DNA of 64,000 bases from Norana najaformis (GCA_964023275.1 OZ029914.1:48686530-48750529), one strand, 5' to 3'. Counted from the stretch's first letter, positions 23,470 through 36,010 are shown. Notes: generated from the letters alone by a model not told the origin. Made by a program: numbers and translations.

Positions 23470-24405
23470 TAGCAGAGTGTGACAGGGATGTAGAATGGCT
23501 CCAGACCTGTTCCTGCTGCCAACTGATAAGATCATGAAAGAAACCGTGGATCAAGGACAGCCGGGTGCACGTATTGGATCAGAGTGGTTCATTGGTCTGG
23601 AGTTTGCCTATGACGTGGCATTTCTTGCCAGGATGCTTGAAATCCTGGTCTTAACGTTAGCGAGAATGGGCCTGGAAGCGTATCATTTTGGATGCAAGAT
23701 CATTTTGGCCAAAACAAAAATCCAGACTACACAGGACCAGTGCCCAATATCGGATTAAATGCAGGTGGCAGGAAATCAGAGGGAGCTGGTTCATGGGTTT
23801 TCTTACCTCGTTTCCCATGTCAAGGCTGATGGTGGCAGTGGATCTGAGGTTCAGAGGTGTGTAGCCATCACCCAGGATTGCAGGAGCAGCCTACAATGAG
23901 GAATTGGGAACACTCACATCTTGCTGGACACGAAACGCCTATTCATGTCATATATGCTGCCAGTCCACCTTTACAGAGCAGAGACCTAGATGCCTAACAA
24001 GGGTCTGGAGATGAAGCTAAATGCCTTCCAGCAGTGGTGCCTCAGAGGGATACTGCACATTCCCTACGCAGCGCATGTCACAAATGCAGAAATATATCGC
24101 TGCACAATGCACATCCCATTGTTGGAGATGATTCAAACAAAGAGGCTGTGGCTGTTTGGACACCTTGCACACTGAGAAGGTCGCCAGGGCCTTGCGAGCA
24201 ATTATTTACGGCCCTCCGAGAGGTCAGAAGAGGCCTGTCGAATACCCTTGCCACACATGGACAAGAACAGTGGAAGCTGACCTGCGCCCACTGAACTTCT
24301 GGTTACTTGCGGCCTGGGATGAGCACAGAATAGAGATGGCTGGATGTGCGTAGTGGAAACGGCAAGAGAGAGAGAGGCGCACGCCACTGATGATGATGAT
24401 GACAG
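23470..24405 (+). mobile_element. Non-LTR reverse transcriptase fragment
   Basis: Starts Q-G-C-R-M-A-P-D-L-F and continues to a decayed catalytic block F-A-Y-D-V-A-F-L-A (normally A-D-D-V-A). Later come C-L-R-G-I-L-H-I-P-Y, V-T-N-A-E-I and R-L-W-L-F-G-H-L-A, the usual LINE C-terminal features, and a final A-T-D-D-D-D-D run made by a GAT repeat. Several stops interrupt it. It is truncated at the 5' end, so it belongs to a dead element. Confidence 0.75.
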
Positions 24406-24409
24406 CGTT

Positions 24410-27150
24410 GATGAGGTTAAGGTTGCTGTATTGTTGGCTTTGGAGAGGCTTCAGTGTTGGTTTTTGGTTTGGCTTGGTAACAGTTCAATGGCAACATCTC
24501 TGATAGATTGCATCAGTAAACTTTTATTTCTGGCTGAGTATTGGTCATATAATGTATGCTTTAGATATCATTTTTTGGTATCATTTGATGATAACAACGA
24601 GCATGCTCGTGGCTATGATGGTGATTATAATGATAACTGCAATGGTGATAACAAAGAATGTGGTGATGATGGCAAGATCATTATGCATTTCACTGCAAAA
24701 TAGTTCTTCATTTTCATCCAGTGGTTACAAATTAAATTCTTTAAGTAAGTGCAATTTTTTTAATAACCAGTGTATTTGTCTAGGATTTTTCATGTATTAT
24801 TTTCATATATTATCAGGCTTCCAGAAGTTTATTCTTTTTCTTTGTTTGTTGATTTTAGCATTGATTTCAAGGTTACGATATACAGGCCTACACATGGATG
24901 CCCAAGCAATTCCTTTAGGCAGATTTCATTTGGGAGGTTGGCCACCATCTGTCAGTCATCAGTGGTAAACCTCATGAGGTATACTTTCTTTTCCAATGCC
25001 TTTCTGTTTGTCTAGAGCTACAATGCTGTTGCATGTTAAGGAATCTTCTCCAACAGTCTGGAAGATGAGGCCTGATTTTTTCCTAGGTTAATTTTTCAAA
25101 ATCCTGAGGGTTTGTGTACAGTAACACATTGTGTAAACAATGCTACTACTACTACTAGTAGTAGTAGTAATAGTAATAATAATAATAATAATAATTTTTT
25201 TGTCATTATTATTGTTATTATTATTATTATTAATTATTATTAATTTTTATTACAATTTCGTAAAATATTGCAGTTTTTACTAAGTTATTTTAACAATTGG
25301 AAGCACCATCTCAGGAGAGCTTAGAGAATGGTAATGTTCTAAAGAGGCAGATGGCGTTTCCTTATTATTATTATTTATCATTATCTCTATCATTATCATT
25401 ATTATTATTTTGTGGGTTGGGGCACCTCTATTGTGCATATATATGCAGCATCGTACCTTGTGCACAACACAACCTCAGCAGCTGCTGTGGCCGGGCAAGC
25501 TGCCTCATACAAATCTCCAGTCTGCTTGGGCTTGCTAGCAACACATATCTTAGGAATAATTGTCTTGGAAAAGCTTGGTCCTATTAACTCTACTGGGACA
25601 AAATTCGTGTATGATATTGGTTGCTGATACCTTCTGTGTCTGGTGAGCCAAGAGACAAAATTCCTTTTTCATTGCTTCTATTTTCTTGCAGCACTTCAAT
25701 GCCATAGCATTTCAAGGCACTGTACTGATGTCAAAAGCAGATATCATTGTCCCACATCTTACACACAGCTTGGTTGGGATCATATAAGCCAATGCAGTCT
25801 TTTTTGTGTCTTGCTCTTACTTATTGTAGTGTGCCGCTAGGTAAACTGGTGAGAGGTGATATAATTGCCACTGAGGCCAAACTATTTAAAATGCTTGGAA
25901 CTAGCATTGTTTATGAAGCTGGATTTGTTGACTCTAATGAATCCAATGCTAGAATTACTGATTCCTTAACGTTTTACGTGCAGCCCAACTCTTGAGCTTT
26001 TGTTATACTCCCTATGAAGCTGATTAGCTCTTTGACAGCTATGTTGTTTTCACAAAATTTTACCCTGAATAGTTTACGAATAAGTTTTCACTTAAAAATC
26101 ATCACAGCGTAGACATATTATATATCATCTGAATCCTTTTTTAATTCTTTACAAGAATTTGACATCCAAAAGTTATTAATGGCAAAAAAGTACTTCACAG
26201 TTCATGACAAACTTTAAACAATTCAAAGTTCAAAATGCTGATATTTCATTTGAAAATTTTCAAAAATTTTCATCAACAGCATAAAATGTAAAAGAACATT
26301 TTACCAAGAAGTAGGAACACATATATAAGAGACTTGAAACAAACAATTCTGGCACTAAAAATAAAGTAGCTCAGTTTAGGGAGGCTCGTATATGAAAGGC
26401 CTCAAAACATTTACAACAAACATATTTCCAACACTTTGAAAGAAATTTACAGTTTTTGTTTGTTTGTATTTGCCACCAGCTGTTTTTTGATAAGCACACA
26501 CCAAATAACTAGGCAATTTAGAAATAGTAGTGTTTGCCCCTCAATCTAACATCAGAGCTCATGGGTCAATTCTACTGGCAAAGCTTGTAAAACTGCCCCG
26601 GATTGGTAATGTTTACTGTTATGTCATTTGGTTGTCATCGTCAATGTGTTCAAGTTTCAAAAAGTCTAAATCGTCAAAGTCATCTCTTTCAAGAACCTTC
26701 AAAACATCCATAGTTCTGTAACATCTTTGCTTTTCTGACATTTCTGCACGCTAGGAGGGATTTAAAATTTAAATACTGAACGTAAACAAAAATGCAGATT
26801 AGCAGTGCGATTTAGTTTGTGTAAGCACATGGAAAAACCCAGTGCTGAGAATTTTTTCTCATCAGTATTGAGTCTGCTACTGGTAGATATAAAGAAAATT
26901 CTAAATATAGCTAATTTTAATGCAAGGGACTGGTTCTTGCCCGAATGGGGTCGAAATCGACCGCTTTGGGGAAGAAGCACTATTATTGGTCTAAATATAG
27001 GTCTAGTGTTCACATTTCTCTCAGATAGCCACTTCGATAAGTGATTTTATCCTCCATCTGAGGATAGGATTGGGATGAAATCCCAATCATTACTAAATTT
27101 CATAGATTTGTATCCTGGGTTAGCATGGTCTCGTATGTGGACCTTAACTG
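24410..27150. other. Intergenic, low-complexity and unassigned sequence
   Basis: Contains ATT/ACT/AGT microsatellites (25140-25260), including a polarity-switching (ACT)n(AGT)n palindrome at about 25143-25168, and a possible retroelement-derived fragment (25410-25845). A short frame around 25850-25995 follows it and is not recognised. No supported exon. Confidence 0.4.
25410..25845 (+). mobile_element. Possible retroelement protein fossil
   Basis: The fragment L-G-I-I-V-L-E-K-L-G-P-I-N-S-T-G followed by a conserved-looking I-G-C and E-T-K-F-L-F resembles the C-terminal end of repetitive reverse-transcriptase-related proteins in many invertebrates. Family uncertain. It is clearly degraded. 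Confidence 0.3.
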
Positions 27151-27719
27151 AGGTCATTGGTGACCTCTGACGTTGAATAGTGTGATGTCTTTCACGCTAT
27201 TCAACGAGTTAGCTGCTTGTTCTGTCTCTGCAAGTTTAAATTTGTTTTGAAGTCTTGACAGCTAGTTAGAGTGAGTTTTTAATACCAGCGGCTTCCTCAT
27301 AGTGTCTGGACTTCAAATATCTTTATTATCGTTTAAGTTAGGCTCGGGCTTTTGAAGGATTTTAATTTCTAACATCTTAACTGCATTTTTGGATGGAATT
27401 TAACTTTGCAAGCTGTTCTGGTAAGACAGTTATAATGTCACAATGCCGTCACCTAGCAATGCTCTTCTAAGCTTTCTGTTTATGCTGTGCTGCGTCATTC
27501 CTACCGACTTGATCACCAGTAAATACACGACCATTCATGCCAGCTGCTTTGTTGACATTTCAAGTACCTGTTTGTGGTCACTGCTGTCCTTCCTGGTCAG
27601 CCCATCCCATGTGCATGCTCTGCAGCGCTTCTTTGGCTCTACTTGGACCATGTGGCCGCTACCAACTGGCTTGTCATCGTTCACCCGCGTGTGTATTTGT
27701 AGTGCTACTGCTTCTGCTA

Positions 27720-27746
27720 GGAGGAGTCGAACTCAACCCAGGTCCT
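27720..27746 (+). other. 2A-like peptide relic
   Basis: Encodes G-G-V-E-L-N-P-G-P after a leucine-rich run. The 2A consensus is D-x-E-x-N-P-G-P, which makes ribosomes skip a peptide bond. Here the Asp is Gly, so activity is doubtful. 2A sequences are known at the N-terminus of some CR1-type retrotransposon proteins in sea urchin and other invertebrates. Confidence 0.7.
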
Positions 27747-30332
27747 GCTGCAACTCCCCAACGTCCCAAGCCGCTCATCTTTGAGTCTATTAACACGCAC
27801 AGCACCATCCGCAAAGGAGCTCTGAGTCGATTTGATTGAGTCGAACCAATTAGATGTGCTCGGAGTCTGTGAGATATGGATCTGTGCTGATGATCCCATT
27901 GCCATCAAGTTTCACATGACTCCTCCTGGGTATGTGACCAGACATGTCCACTGTTCAGCCCCCGGACAAACAAGCAGAAACAGCGGCCTTTTATCGTCCA
28001 CCATGATACGCTTACCGTAAGAACTCATCCGCTTCAGAATACTATGACAACATGCAGTTTCCACTTCAAGCCGTCAACTTCTCGTTGCTCTTCATTAATA
28101 TCTACCGCTGGCCTGATTCCAACTTTAATGATTTCTACCATGAATTTAGCGACCTTCCTGCTGCAATTGCCACTGTGATTGGTAGCGATCAGCGGAGACT
28201 AACTGCCCTGGAAACAGTTCGTCCAGCATCTCCAAAGACCTAACCAGAGTACTTGACATCTTCAGCTTAAAGCAGCTCATATCAGGACAGACCGGCGACA
28301 GTCTGGTTGATCTTGTCATCTCCAGACTGAATTTAACATCTTTCAAGGACATACAGGTGTGTAGTAGCCACGGATTGTCTGACCATAGTCTGGTGAAGTG
28401 GACGGTTGCCAGATGCCTCAACAGAAGGCAACAGATCACACTCATCTCCTGGAAGCTTAAAACACTCGATCTCGACTTCTTCCAACAAGCGTTGATTAAT
28501 TTGTCACTGTTTTTGGCTCCTGACGACACCCCTGACAGCTTTGCTCATCAGATAGACGACGTTATGACCGACATCTTGGACCAGTTGGCTCTGCTTAGGA
28601 AACTTGCTAAGTGCTCAGGAAAGCAGATTAATTGCTGGCTATCTCCTGAAGCCGCAGCTGCAAAACGACTTCGTCGATGCTTAGAAAGACGATGGAAGGC
28701 TACAGTTGATGAACTTGTTCGACACGTGTATCGGTCAGCATGGTGTAATGCCAACAAACTTATCAAGGAATCACATTGACGCCATGTTGGAAAAGCCTAA
28801 CGGATATCATCTACAGTGGTCAGCAGTAAAGGATATATTGCACTCCACAATACCATCTGAGTTGTTACTGACTGAACAATGTCAGAAACGCTGTGTCTCG
28901 TTCTCAGACTTCTTCATAAACAAGATCAAGTTGATAAAGGTATCAGTCACCAGGCAACTGTCCGGACAACCCACAGACCCTCTTGCATCAGATAGGGACC
29001 ATGTCAGCACACGTCTTGATGACCTCAGACCTGCGGATGGTGCGGAAATCTTCAAGCTACTGTCTTCCTTACGGGGAAAATCATCTCCGATGGATACTTT
29101 CCCATCGTCTCTGCAACTTGTCTTTCAGCTGCGGACAGTTTCCAGACTGCTACAGATCTGCCTCTGTTACACCTCTGCTGAAGAAGGAAGGTCTTGATCC
29201 TGATGATCCTTCTAACTATAGGCCAATCTCAAACTTACGTTCTTTGTCAAAAATTTTGGAACGTGTCTTTCTGGCTCGTCTGTTGCTGCACGTCAGTAGC
29301 TCCCGTAATTTTAACAGCCATTAGTCAGCTTACCGTGGGCACCACTCGACTGAAATGGTCTTACTGAAGATTCTTGATGACGTCTACACTGCTTCAGGAC
29401 AAAAACAACCCACCCTACTTATTGGCCTCGACCTCTCCACTGCATTTGATACGATCAACAAAACAACACTCATTGCCAGGCTGCAGAAGACATTCGGCAT
29501 CAGCTGTGTTGTGCTTTGGATCTGCAGCTACCTGTCGGACTGGTCACAACATGTCAACGTTGGATCATCAAGGTTGCAGTCATCTACCTGCGAATACGGT
29601 GTCCCACAAGGATCGATCCTTGGCCCGATTCTTTTCTCATTGTATGTGGCGCTAGTTGCTGGCGTCATTTCCGCACACGGCATCAATCACCACCAGTATG
29701 CCGATGGCACCCAACTATATACATAGCGCTTGATCACACTGACTCTGACACCAACAACCTAACACGATGTACTGAAGCAGTACGCTGCTGGTTTCTAGCT
29801 AATGGACTGTGTCTAAATCCAAAGAAGACTGAAGTCATCACACTTGGCACTTCCTCATCAATAAAATCGATCGTGGATCTAAAAAGAGCCAACATTGCAG
29901 GTGCGGATATCTCACCATTTAAGAATCTCGGAGTGACACTGGACTCTAAACTAACATTCAACCAGCATGTCACTGCTGTCTGCAAGGCTTCATATTTCCA
30001 CATAAAAGCTATTCGCCATATTCGATTGTGCTTGCCACTGGAACTTATGAAAACTGTCGCTTGTAATGTAGTCAGGGCAAACTCCACTACTGTAATTTCC
30101 TGTTGTACGGCACTACAAAGTCCAACATTGCCAGCGAAACTGCAGTGCGTCCAAAACTCATTAGACCGACTAGTGACAGGAACCCGCTGGTTTGATCACG
30201 TCACTCCCACACTTGCAGAGCTACATTGACTGCCTGTCAGCTCCAGAATCACTTACAGGATAGCTCTCCTTACACGTAAGACTCAACCAATCACCCTGTT
30301 TATCTGTCATCATCCTTACAGCATTGTCAGCC

Positions 30333-30340
30333 TTCCAGAT
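30333..30340. repeat. hAT target-site duplication, left
   Basis: TTCCAGAT directly abuts the left inverted repeat. The right partner TTCCAAAT is at 33114-33121 (one mismatch). It fits the hAT preference nTnnnnAn. Confidence 0.85.
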
Positions 30341-33113
30341 TAGAGAGTGACACGGGGACAGAAATTTTCTCCATCCCCACCCCATACCCCTGGGTCTGTT
30401 CCCATACCCACCCCATCCACATCAGGCCTATCCCCATCCTGTCCCCATCAGGTGTGTCCCCATCCCTTCCCCAGCAGGTCTGTTCCCATCCCCGTCCCCA
30501 TTCACATCACAGTGAAGCAAAAAACAATGAAATGTTCACACATGTTTTAGAAAATGACATTATCTCCGGAATCACAGTAGTTGGAATATTTACATAAATG
30601 ATGTACCAATTTTTAAAAAAAGTGAATTCACTGTTAGACAACAGAAAAAACAGAAAATGTGAAAAATGCCACTTGACTCTTGTTGTCAGAGTGGGTCACA
30701 TAATTATATGTATATATTGTAATCTTAATAGGTCATATAGCAGATAATACTTCAAAACTGTTCATCATTTATTTGGTCGTTACATTTGGTTTTAGTCAGA
30801 TATCACTGCAATAAAGAGTGGTCTTATTTTTTTATGTCAAATATCACTGCAGTTAGGAGGGGTCTTATTTCTGAGATTAAATATCAATGCAGTAAAGAGT
30901 GGTCTTATTTCTGAGGTCAAATATCAATGCAATAGTGTTCTTATGTTCTTTTTAACCCATGGAGTAAAAGAAGTCCATTGACAGTATGTGGATGCAGCTG
31001 TGTCCTTCTATCCTTCAGTATTCGTCCAGCTACAGAAGAACAATGCTCAGACGACGTGCTGGTAGCTGGAATTGCCAGAACTGTTTTTGCTACTTGAGAG
31101 AGTTTGGGATAGCACTCTGATTGGCTTTTCCAAAATGAATGCATATTGTCACAAGATTTTGAGCTGTTCCTGTAGCTGTCCACTTCATTTGAAACACCAG
31201 CTACTTCATCAGCATCTAGCAGGTCATCGAAAAAATTACTGGAAGTACTTGGCATGTTTGTCTGCAATTTTTCTTTTCTTTTCAGGTGGTCCTTGGATGT
31301 CGGTTTGATAACTATCAAGTGATTTTGGTACCTTCACATTATCAACCGTAGTCTTTAAGTTGTTCAATGCACGTGTAATTTCTTCATCAGTAGCAGTTTT
31401 CCTGCAATTCTTCAAAATTTTGGATCAAGCAAAACAGCAACTTTGTGCATTTCATGTATATGAAAATATTTATGTAGCATTTCAACCAAGTGTGATTTTA
31501 AGTTTTTTATTATTTCACAATCATTTGGAGAAGGCTTCAAATGTTTTAGAAGCTGATGCTTTGTTGGGACCACCATTTGCAGTGAAAAATGTTTATCTGT
31601 CGATAAATGTTTTGTTGCAGTATCAAATGGCATCAGAACTGCTATGACATCTTTTAGCAAATTTTTGTTCAAATCCCGAGTGATTCGCTGTAGTTTTTTA
31701 CAATGATGTTCAGTTGCAAGTCGCCTGATGTCTTTGATATTTGAAACAACTGATCCTAACGTCGTCAACTGGGAGTTCCATCTTGTTGAAACACGCTGCT
31801 TCACCGTTGTTGATAATTCTGACTGGATTCTTGTCCGTTACACAAGAGTAGCCAGTTCTTTGCAAAGATCGACTAGAGAAATTACCTCAGTAAATTGTTG
31901 AGCATCTTTTGCTTGCAGGGTATGTGATAGAACAAGATTCAAATTATGTCTGCAACAGGGAATCCGTGATTTGTCTTTAAGTGCAGCCTTCACAATTACC
32001 CCATTACCCATAACATAAACGTTATTGTCTCTATAGGCATTGATTTCTTCATGTATTTCTCTTGCTATACCTTTAATATTCTCAGCAGTGTGCCATTCCT
32101 TCATAGCCCTAGTGGCGAGAATTAGCGAACACAGCTTCCAGTTGTTGTTGATGTAATGAATTGTTGGTGTAATGTATGGAGTTGTCTGTTCGTGAGTCCA
32201 CAAATCAGTCGTTACTGCAAATCGATCTTTCGCTAACTTGTATTTTAATTCACATCTAATTCTTTCTGCTTCTTTGTGAAGGTGACGAGACGCCGTTTGA
32301 GCGCTGGGAAGAGCATCGTCAACAGACAGTTTTCCATGCTTGGCTTCAACTGATAGAATTTTTCTGTAAAGCTTTTGAGACCTTCTCTTTCAACAATCGA
32401 AAATGGTCTAATATCTGTGGTGCACATCCTGACAATACTATAGACTATTTCCGATTTGTCTGTGTCACAAAGCTTCTTCTCAGTGTTCCTCGCAGGGGTA
32501 GCTGTTATAAAATTTGAAATTTTTGATGTATGACAATTCCCACAGCAACTTTTCACATGAGCCTTCAAGCCACTAGTTCCGTCTTTAGACTTCCATTTTA
32601 AAACTGTGCTGCATTTCGTACACATGACATATTGACTGAAAACACAGTTCACAAACCTTGAGGAAAAACAGCCAAACATCACTCGTCCCTTGATTCTCCA
32701 CGTAGCTAATATGCAAGTTGTTCTTCGGTACAAGTTTACTAATTTTGTTTTTATCCATTATGAAGCATTATGCAAAAGAAAATTTGTAACCTCATTGTGC
32801 AAACACATGCTGTAAAACGATAATGGTGGAGCGGAAGTCGTAAAGATGTTGAATATTCAAGAACTCATGAATATTCAAGAAGTTTTATTATAGAGCTTTA
32901 GTAGTGACATTGAATAGGCAGAACAAATTAGAGTAAAAAGTAATTGTCTGACGTAGTGGGGATTTTTGGTAATGCCACAGCCGTTACCGCAGGTATTACC
33001 GCAAGCCTGTATACCATCCCCATGGTATTACTGTCGCTGCTGACACCATTACCATGGTAAAATACACGGTAACCGCGGTATTACTGCATTCCCCGTTACC
33101 ATGTCGCTCTCTA
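30341..33113 (-). mobile_element. hAT DNA transposon (2773 bp) inside a LINE
   Basis: The ends are inverted: TAGAGAGTGACACGGGGAC on the left, and TAGAGAGCGACATGGTAACG read inward from the right. An 8-bp duplication flanks it. Inside is a minus-strand transposase. Subterminal regions are repetitive (CCCATCCCC-type on the left, GGTAATACCG-type on the right), as often seen in hAT elements. Continuation of the CR1-like LINE on both sides proves it inserted into that LINE and is younger. Confidence 0.9.
30941..32758 (-). pseudogene. hAT transposase, degraded
   Basis: Likely start at 32758 (M-D-K-N-K-I-S-K). A BED-type zinc finger follows (C-T-K-C, then L-K-A-H-V-K-S-C), then C-C-R-H-N-L-N-L-V-L, S-T-R-W-N-S-Q-L and L-L-D-P-K-F in the RNaseH-like core. 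The C-terminal hAT dimerisation region is clear (I-P-A-T-S-T-S-S-E-H and S-V-A-G-R-I-L-K-D-R-R). The frame shifts near the zinc finger and again around 32245-32203. In-frame stops lie at 31838-31840 and 31412-31414, with more beyond. It cannot make a full transposase now. Confidence 0.85.
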
Positions 33114-33409
33114 TTCCAAATTTCTGCATTCGGCCACACAAAACCATTTGTCTCTTCCTGACATCCAAGACTATTGGTCTAAATTCTCCTGACGCGGATT
33201 CTGCAATTCTGCACCAGTCATCAGGAGCAGTCTTCCTGTTCACATTACTCACAAAAATGTCTTGTTAGACATATTCGTAAAACAGCTTAAGACCTATTTT
33301 TACCATCTTGCTTTTGTTGTCTGACTGAAGTGACTAATCCAAGCCTAAGATTCCTTGCCCAGCCGATGGACACAGTGTATTAATAAATGTCTTACTTACT
33401 TACTTCTTT

Positions 33410-34500
33410 ATTGATATGTTTTGGTAGAACTTGTGGATCGCCATATCGCCATCTTGCTTCGTAATTGATTTGTGTGTCTTTTATTCGTTTCTGTTTTTTA
33501 TTCGTTAGTAAGTCTAGGAACTTTAGGAAGTAGTTATGTATAGTTTTAAAGAATAAAATCTTTTTAGTATATTTGTGCTGCCGAATATTTTTGCAAGAGA
33601 ATTCCAGTGAATGCGGCATATTAATTATATTACACATCAGAGCCCGTCTATTTTATGTTTTTCCTGACCTATTTAGATGTGCTAATTTTTTTCAGTGAAT
33701 TTATCGGGTGAAGTCCTTGACAACCACTGCCCGTTTTTTTAATACGGTTGCCCTTGAAATGACTATCGAATGATTTAAATGTAAATGCACATGTTTTTCT
33801 GTAGCGACCGTATGACCTTGACTCTGCTCAATGACTCGTATTTAGTTCATTTACAGTACTTCTGGTCTGATTCTGTTCTGTATTCCTGAAGCAGTTTTGA
33901 GTGAACTATCCAGAATGCTCAAAAGCGTGAGAGGTTTTGAGATATAATGTCTTCAGCCTCAAGAAGTAGAAAGCTAAGTCACATTATAAAGCCTATTTGA
34001 TGGTGCACATATTCAAACAAAACAAACTTCAGCAAGTGTTAAAATGTAATACCAATACGCAATTTGCACCACAATTAGCCCTTGGTATGATGAATTCATG
34101 TATCAAAATTCAGCTATGTCATTTACTGTCACAATTGACAATTTGGTATTACAATATACTCTTCAATTCCATGTCTTACAACATACTCCTGCCAGTTAAA
34201 ACCCTCAATTATTCTCTGTGGCCCCGCATCCATGACTATTATTCCTCCCGCTGATGGTTTAACATATAAAATCTTTTATTATTAGGATGTGTGCCTGATA
34301 AGTTTTTTCTTGTATTCTTAAATACTTGTACACTGATGTGCGATTAGCTGTTGGTTAACAAAGAACATACTTACTAACTTACTTAGAGTGGGTTACAAAA
34401 TGGCTTAACAAGTCATATCTACTGAACTTTATCAACAGCTCTCTCATTGATCAGTACTGATATAACTTTTCGTCCTGTGTTAAATGCATCTTTGACTACC
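33410..34500. other. Intergenic AT-rich stretch
   Basis: Contains a copy of the short interspersed repeat (33690-33845). The remaining open frames (33392-33637 minus, 33997-34254 plus) have no recognisable features. Confidence 0.45.
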
Positions 34501-34580
34501 CGTCATGGCTTGTCTTTGTATCTGCTTCTGTTGCTTCTTTTAGCTGGTGAAATTGAAATAAATCCTGGATTGGTAACTAA
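34501..34580 (+). other. Second 2A-like relic with leucine-rich leader
   Basis: R-H-G-L-S-L-Y, then a run of seven leucines, then A-G-E-I-E-I-N-P-G-L (34543-34572). Relative to 2A, the Asp is Glu and the last Pro is Leu. The layout (hydrophobic leader then 2A) is the same as at 27.7 kb, so it is the start of another CR1-type LINE protein, now cut off. Confidence 0.65.
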
Positions 34581-34904
34581 AGCATTTTGGAGGCATTTAA
34601 TATTAACTTTGCATAGCCATTAAAAATTATAAATCGATCCCAGAATAACTGTTTTATCAATCTGACAAATCTCTTTATCCTTCTAGCTGGAATTAATCCC
34701 TCTTGGTGAAGGGTCAGCTGCACAAATTTTTTCTCTCCACTTGCTTCTGTTTCCATTGTCCTTCTTTAATTTGAGTAGTTTGAAGTCCTGCTGGATCATG
34801 TCCTCCCATCTCTTCCTCTATCTTCCCCAGCTGCGGTATCCATGGATTTCTGCCGTTGTAATTCTTTTGATGCAGCTTTCTTCTTCTGCATGCTCCACAT
34901 GACC

Positions 34905-35348
34905 CTACCATATTAATTGCAATTGTAATTTAAGACCGTATCTGGGAATGCCCCCAATGAGATGAGCAGCAGAGTTCTGCACAGATTGAAGCTGAGCAGT
35001 GTTGGCTAGGGATTGGCTGGTGAAGATGGCATTACCAAAGTCAACTCTGGTGCAAATGAGGGCATGGACCAGAGTCGAGATAGCGTGAAAAGAAAGAGTA
35101 CAGCGAATAGTATGAAGCTGAAGAAAATGGTAAAAACAGAAACGAGAGACGCTATGAACATGGGCAGACAAAGTGAGCTTCTGATCTAATACAATCCCGA
35201 GATCCTGGACTGTGGTAGAGGAGATATCCAGAAATCTCTGGTGTAAAGAGGTCTCCTGTACTTTCTCAGTTATACAAGCTACTCCAATCATCTGCCCTAT
35301 ATTTTTGTTCCTCTTCTTGTCTATCAGTGACACCCAAGCTTCGTACAA
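34905..35348 (-). mobile_element. LINE 3' fragment, minus strand
   Basis: Encodes V-Q-D-L-G-I-V-L-D-Q-K-L-T-L-S-A-H-V and H-A-L-I-C-T-R-V-D-F-G-N-A-I-F, then G-G-I-P-R-Y-G, C-terminal CR1/Jockey-type RT protein. It lies head to head with the next copy. Confidence 0.8.
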
Positions 35349-35960
35349 TCCGCCGCTCCCTCTCCTTTCATGCCGTTACTACTCTAATTCATGCCCTTAT
35401 CTGCACCAGGGTGGACTTTGGTAACGCTATCTTTGCTGGACTCTCACTTGCCAATATTTCCAAGCTTCAATCTGTTCTCAATGCTTCTGCCCGTCTTATT
35501 GGAGGTGTTCCCAGGTATGGCCATATAACTTCCTTTATACGGGACACTCTACACTGGCTTCCCATTCAGCAGCGTATCGAGTTCATGATCCTAGCGCTTA
35601 TGCGTAATTGTCTCGTTGGCTCTGCTCCATCATATCTTAGGGACTTCTGCACTTCGGTCTCCTTGGTTCCAGGCCGTAGCACTCTCCAGTCGGCCTCCCT
35701 TGGACTTCTGACTGTCCCTCGTATGCGCACTGCTACAGCGCAGTCTAGAAGCTTTGCCTATGTTGGACCCAATAGCTGGAATCGCCTTTCCCGAGAGCTC
35801 CGGCTAGTATTCCTCAGTTTGTCTCTTCCGCAGTTTCGCAAGCGCCTGAAGTCTGTATTATTTGCCAGTGGTCTCACTGGTTCGGGTCGGGAGCGCTTCT
35901 GATGAGTCTATTCTTGAAGTGGCGCTTTATAAATGTCAAATTACAATTACAAGTATCCAT
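35327..35960 (+). mobile_element. LINE 3' fragment, plus strand
   Basis: Open frame of the same family: A-L-I-C-T-R-V-D-F-G-N-A-I-F-A-G, L-H-W-L-P-I-Q-Q-R-I, A-Q-S-R-S-F-A-Y-V-G-P-N-S-W-N and F-R-K-R-L-K-S-V-L-F. The 3' end is GGCGCTTTATAAATGTC followed by ATTACA repeats. It overlaps in content with the minus copy beside it. Other members are at 54945-55975 and 59320-59500. Confidence 0.85.
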
Positions 35961-36010
35961 TTCAGCATTCTCATCTCAGCTGTCTCCAAGAGTTCCTCCT
36001 CTTTCCTCCT

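Larger units (their letters stand above)
27200..33410 (+). mobile_element. CR1-like LINE, split by a hAT transposon
   Basis: Left part to 30340, right part from 33122. In order: a 5' region, a hydrophobic run with a 2A-like G-G-V-E-L-N-P-G-P (27720-27746), endonuclease scraps (L-D-V-L-G-V-C-E-I-W; G-L-S-D-H-S-L-V), reverse transcriptase (L-L-I-G-L-D-L-S-T-A-F-D-T-I; G-V-P-Q-G-S-I-L-G-P; H-H-Q-Y-A-D-G where Y-A-D-D is expected) and the C-terminal L-K-N-L-G-V-T-L-D-S type block. The 3' end is a CTTA-repeat tail at about 33390-33405. Several frame changes and the lost catalytic Asp show it is dead. The 5' limit is approximate. Confidence 0.8.
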
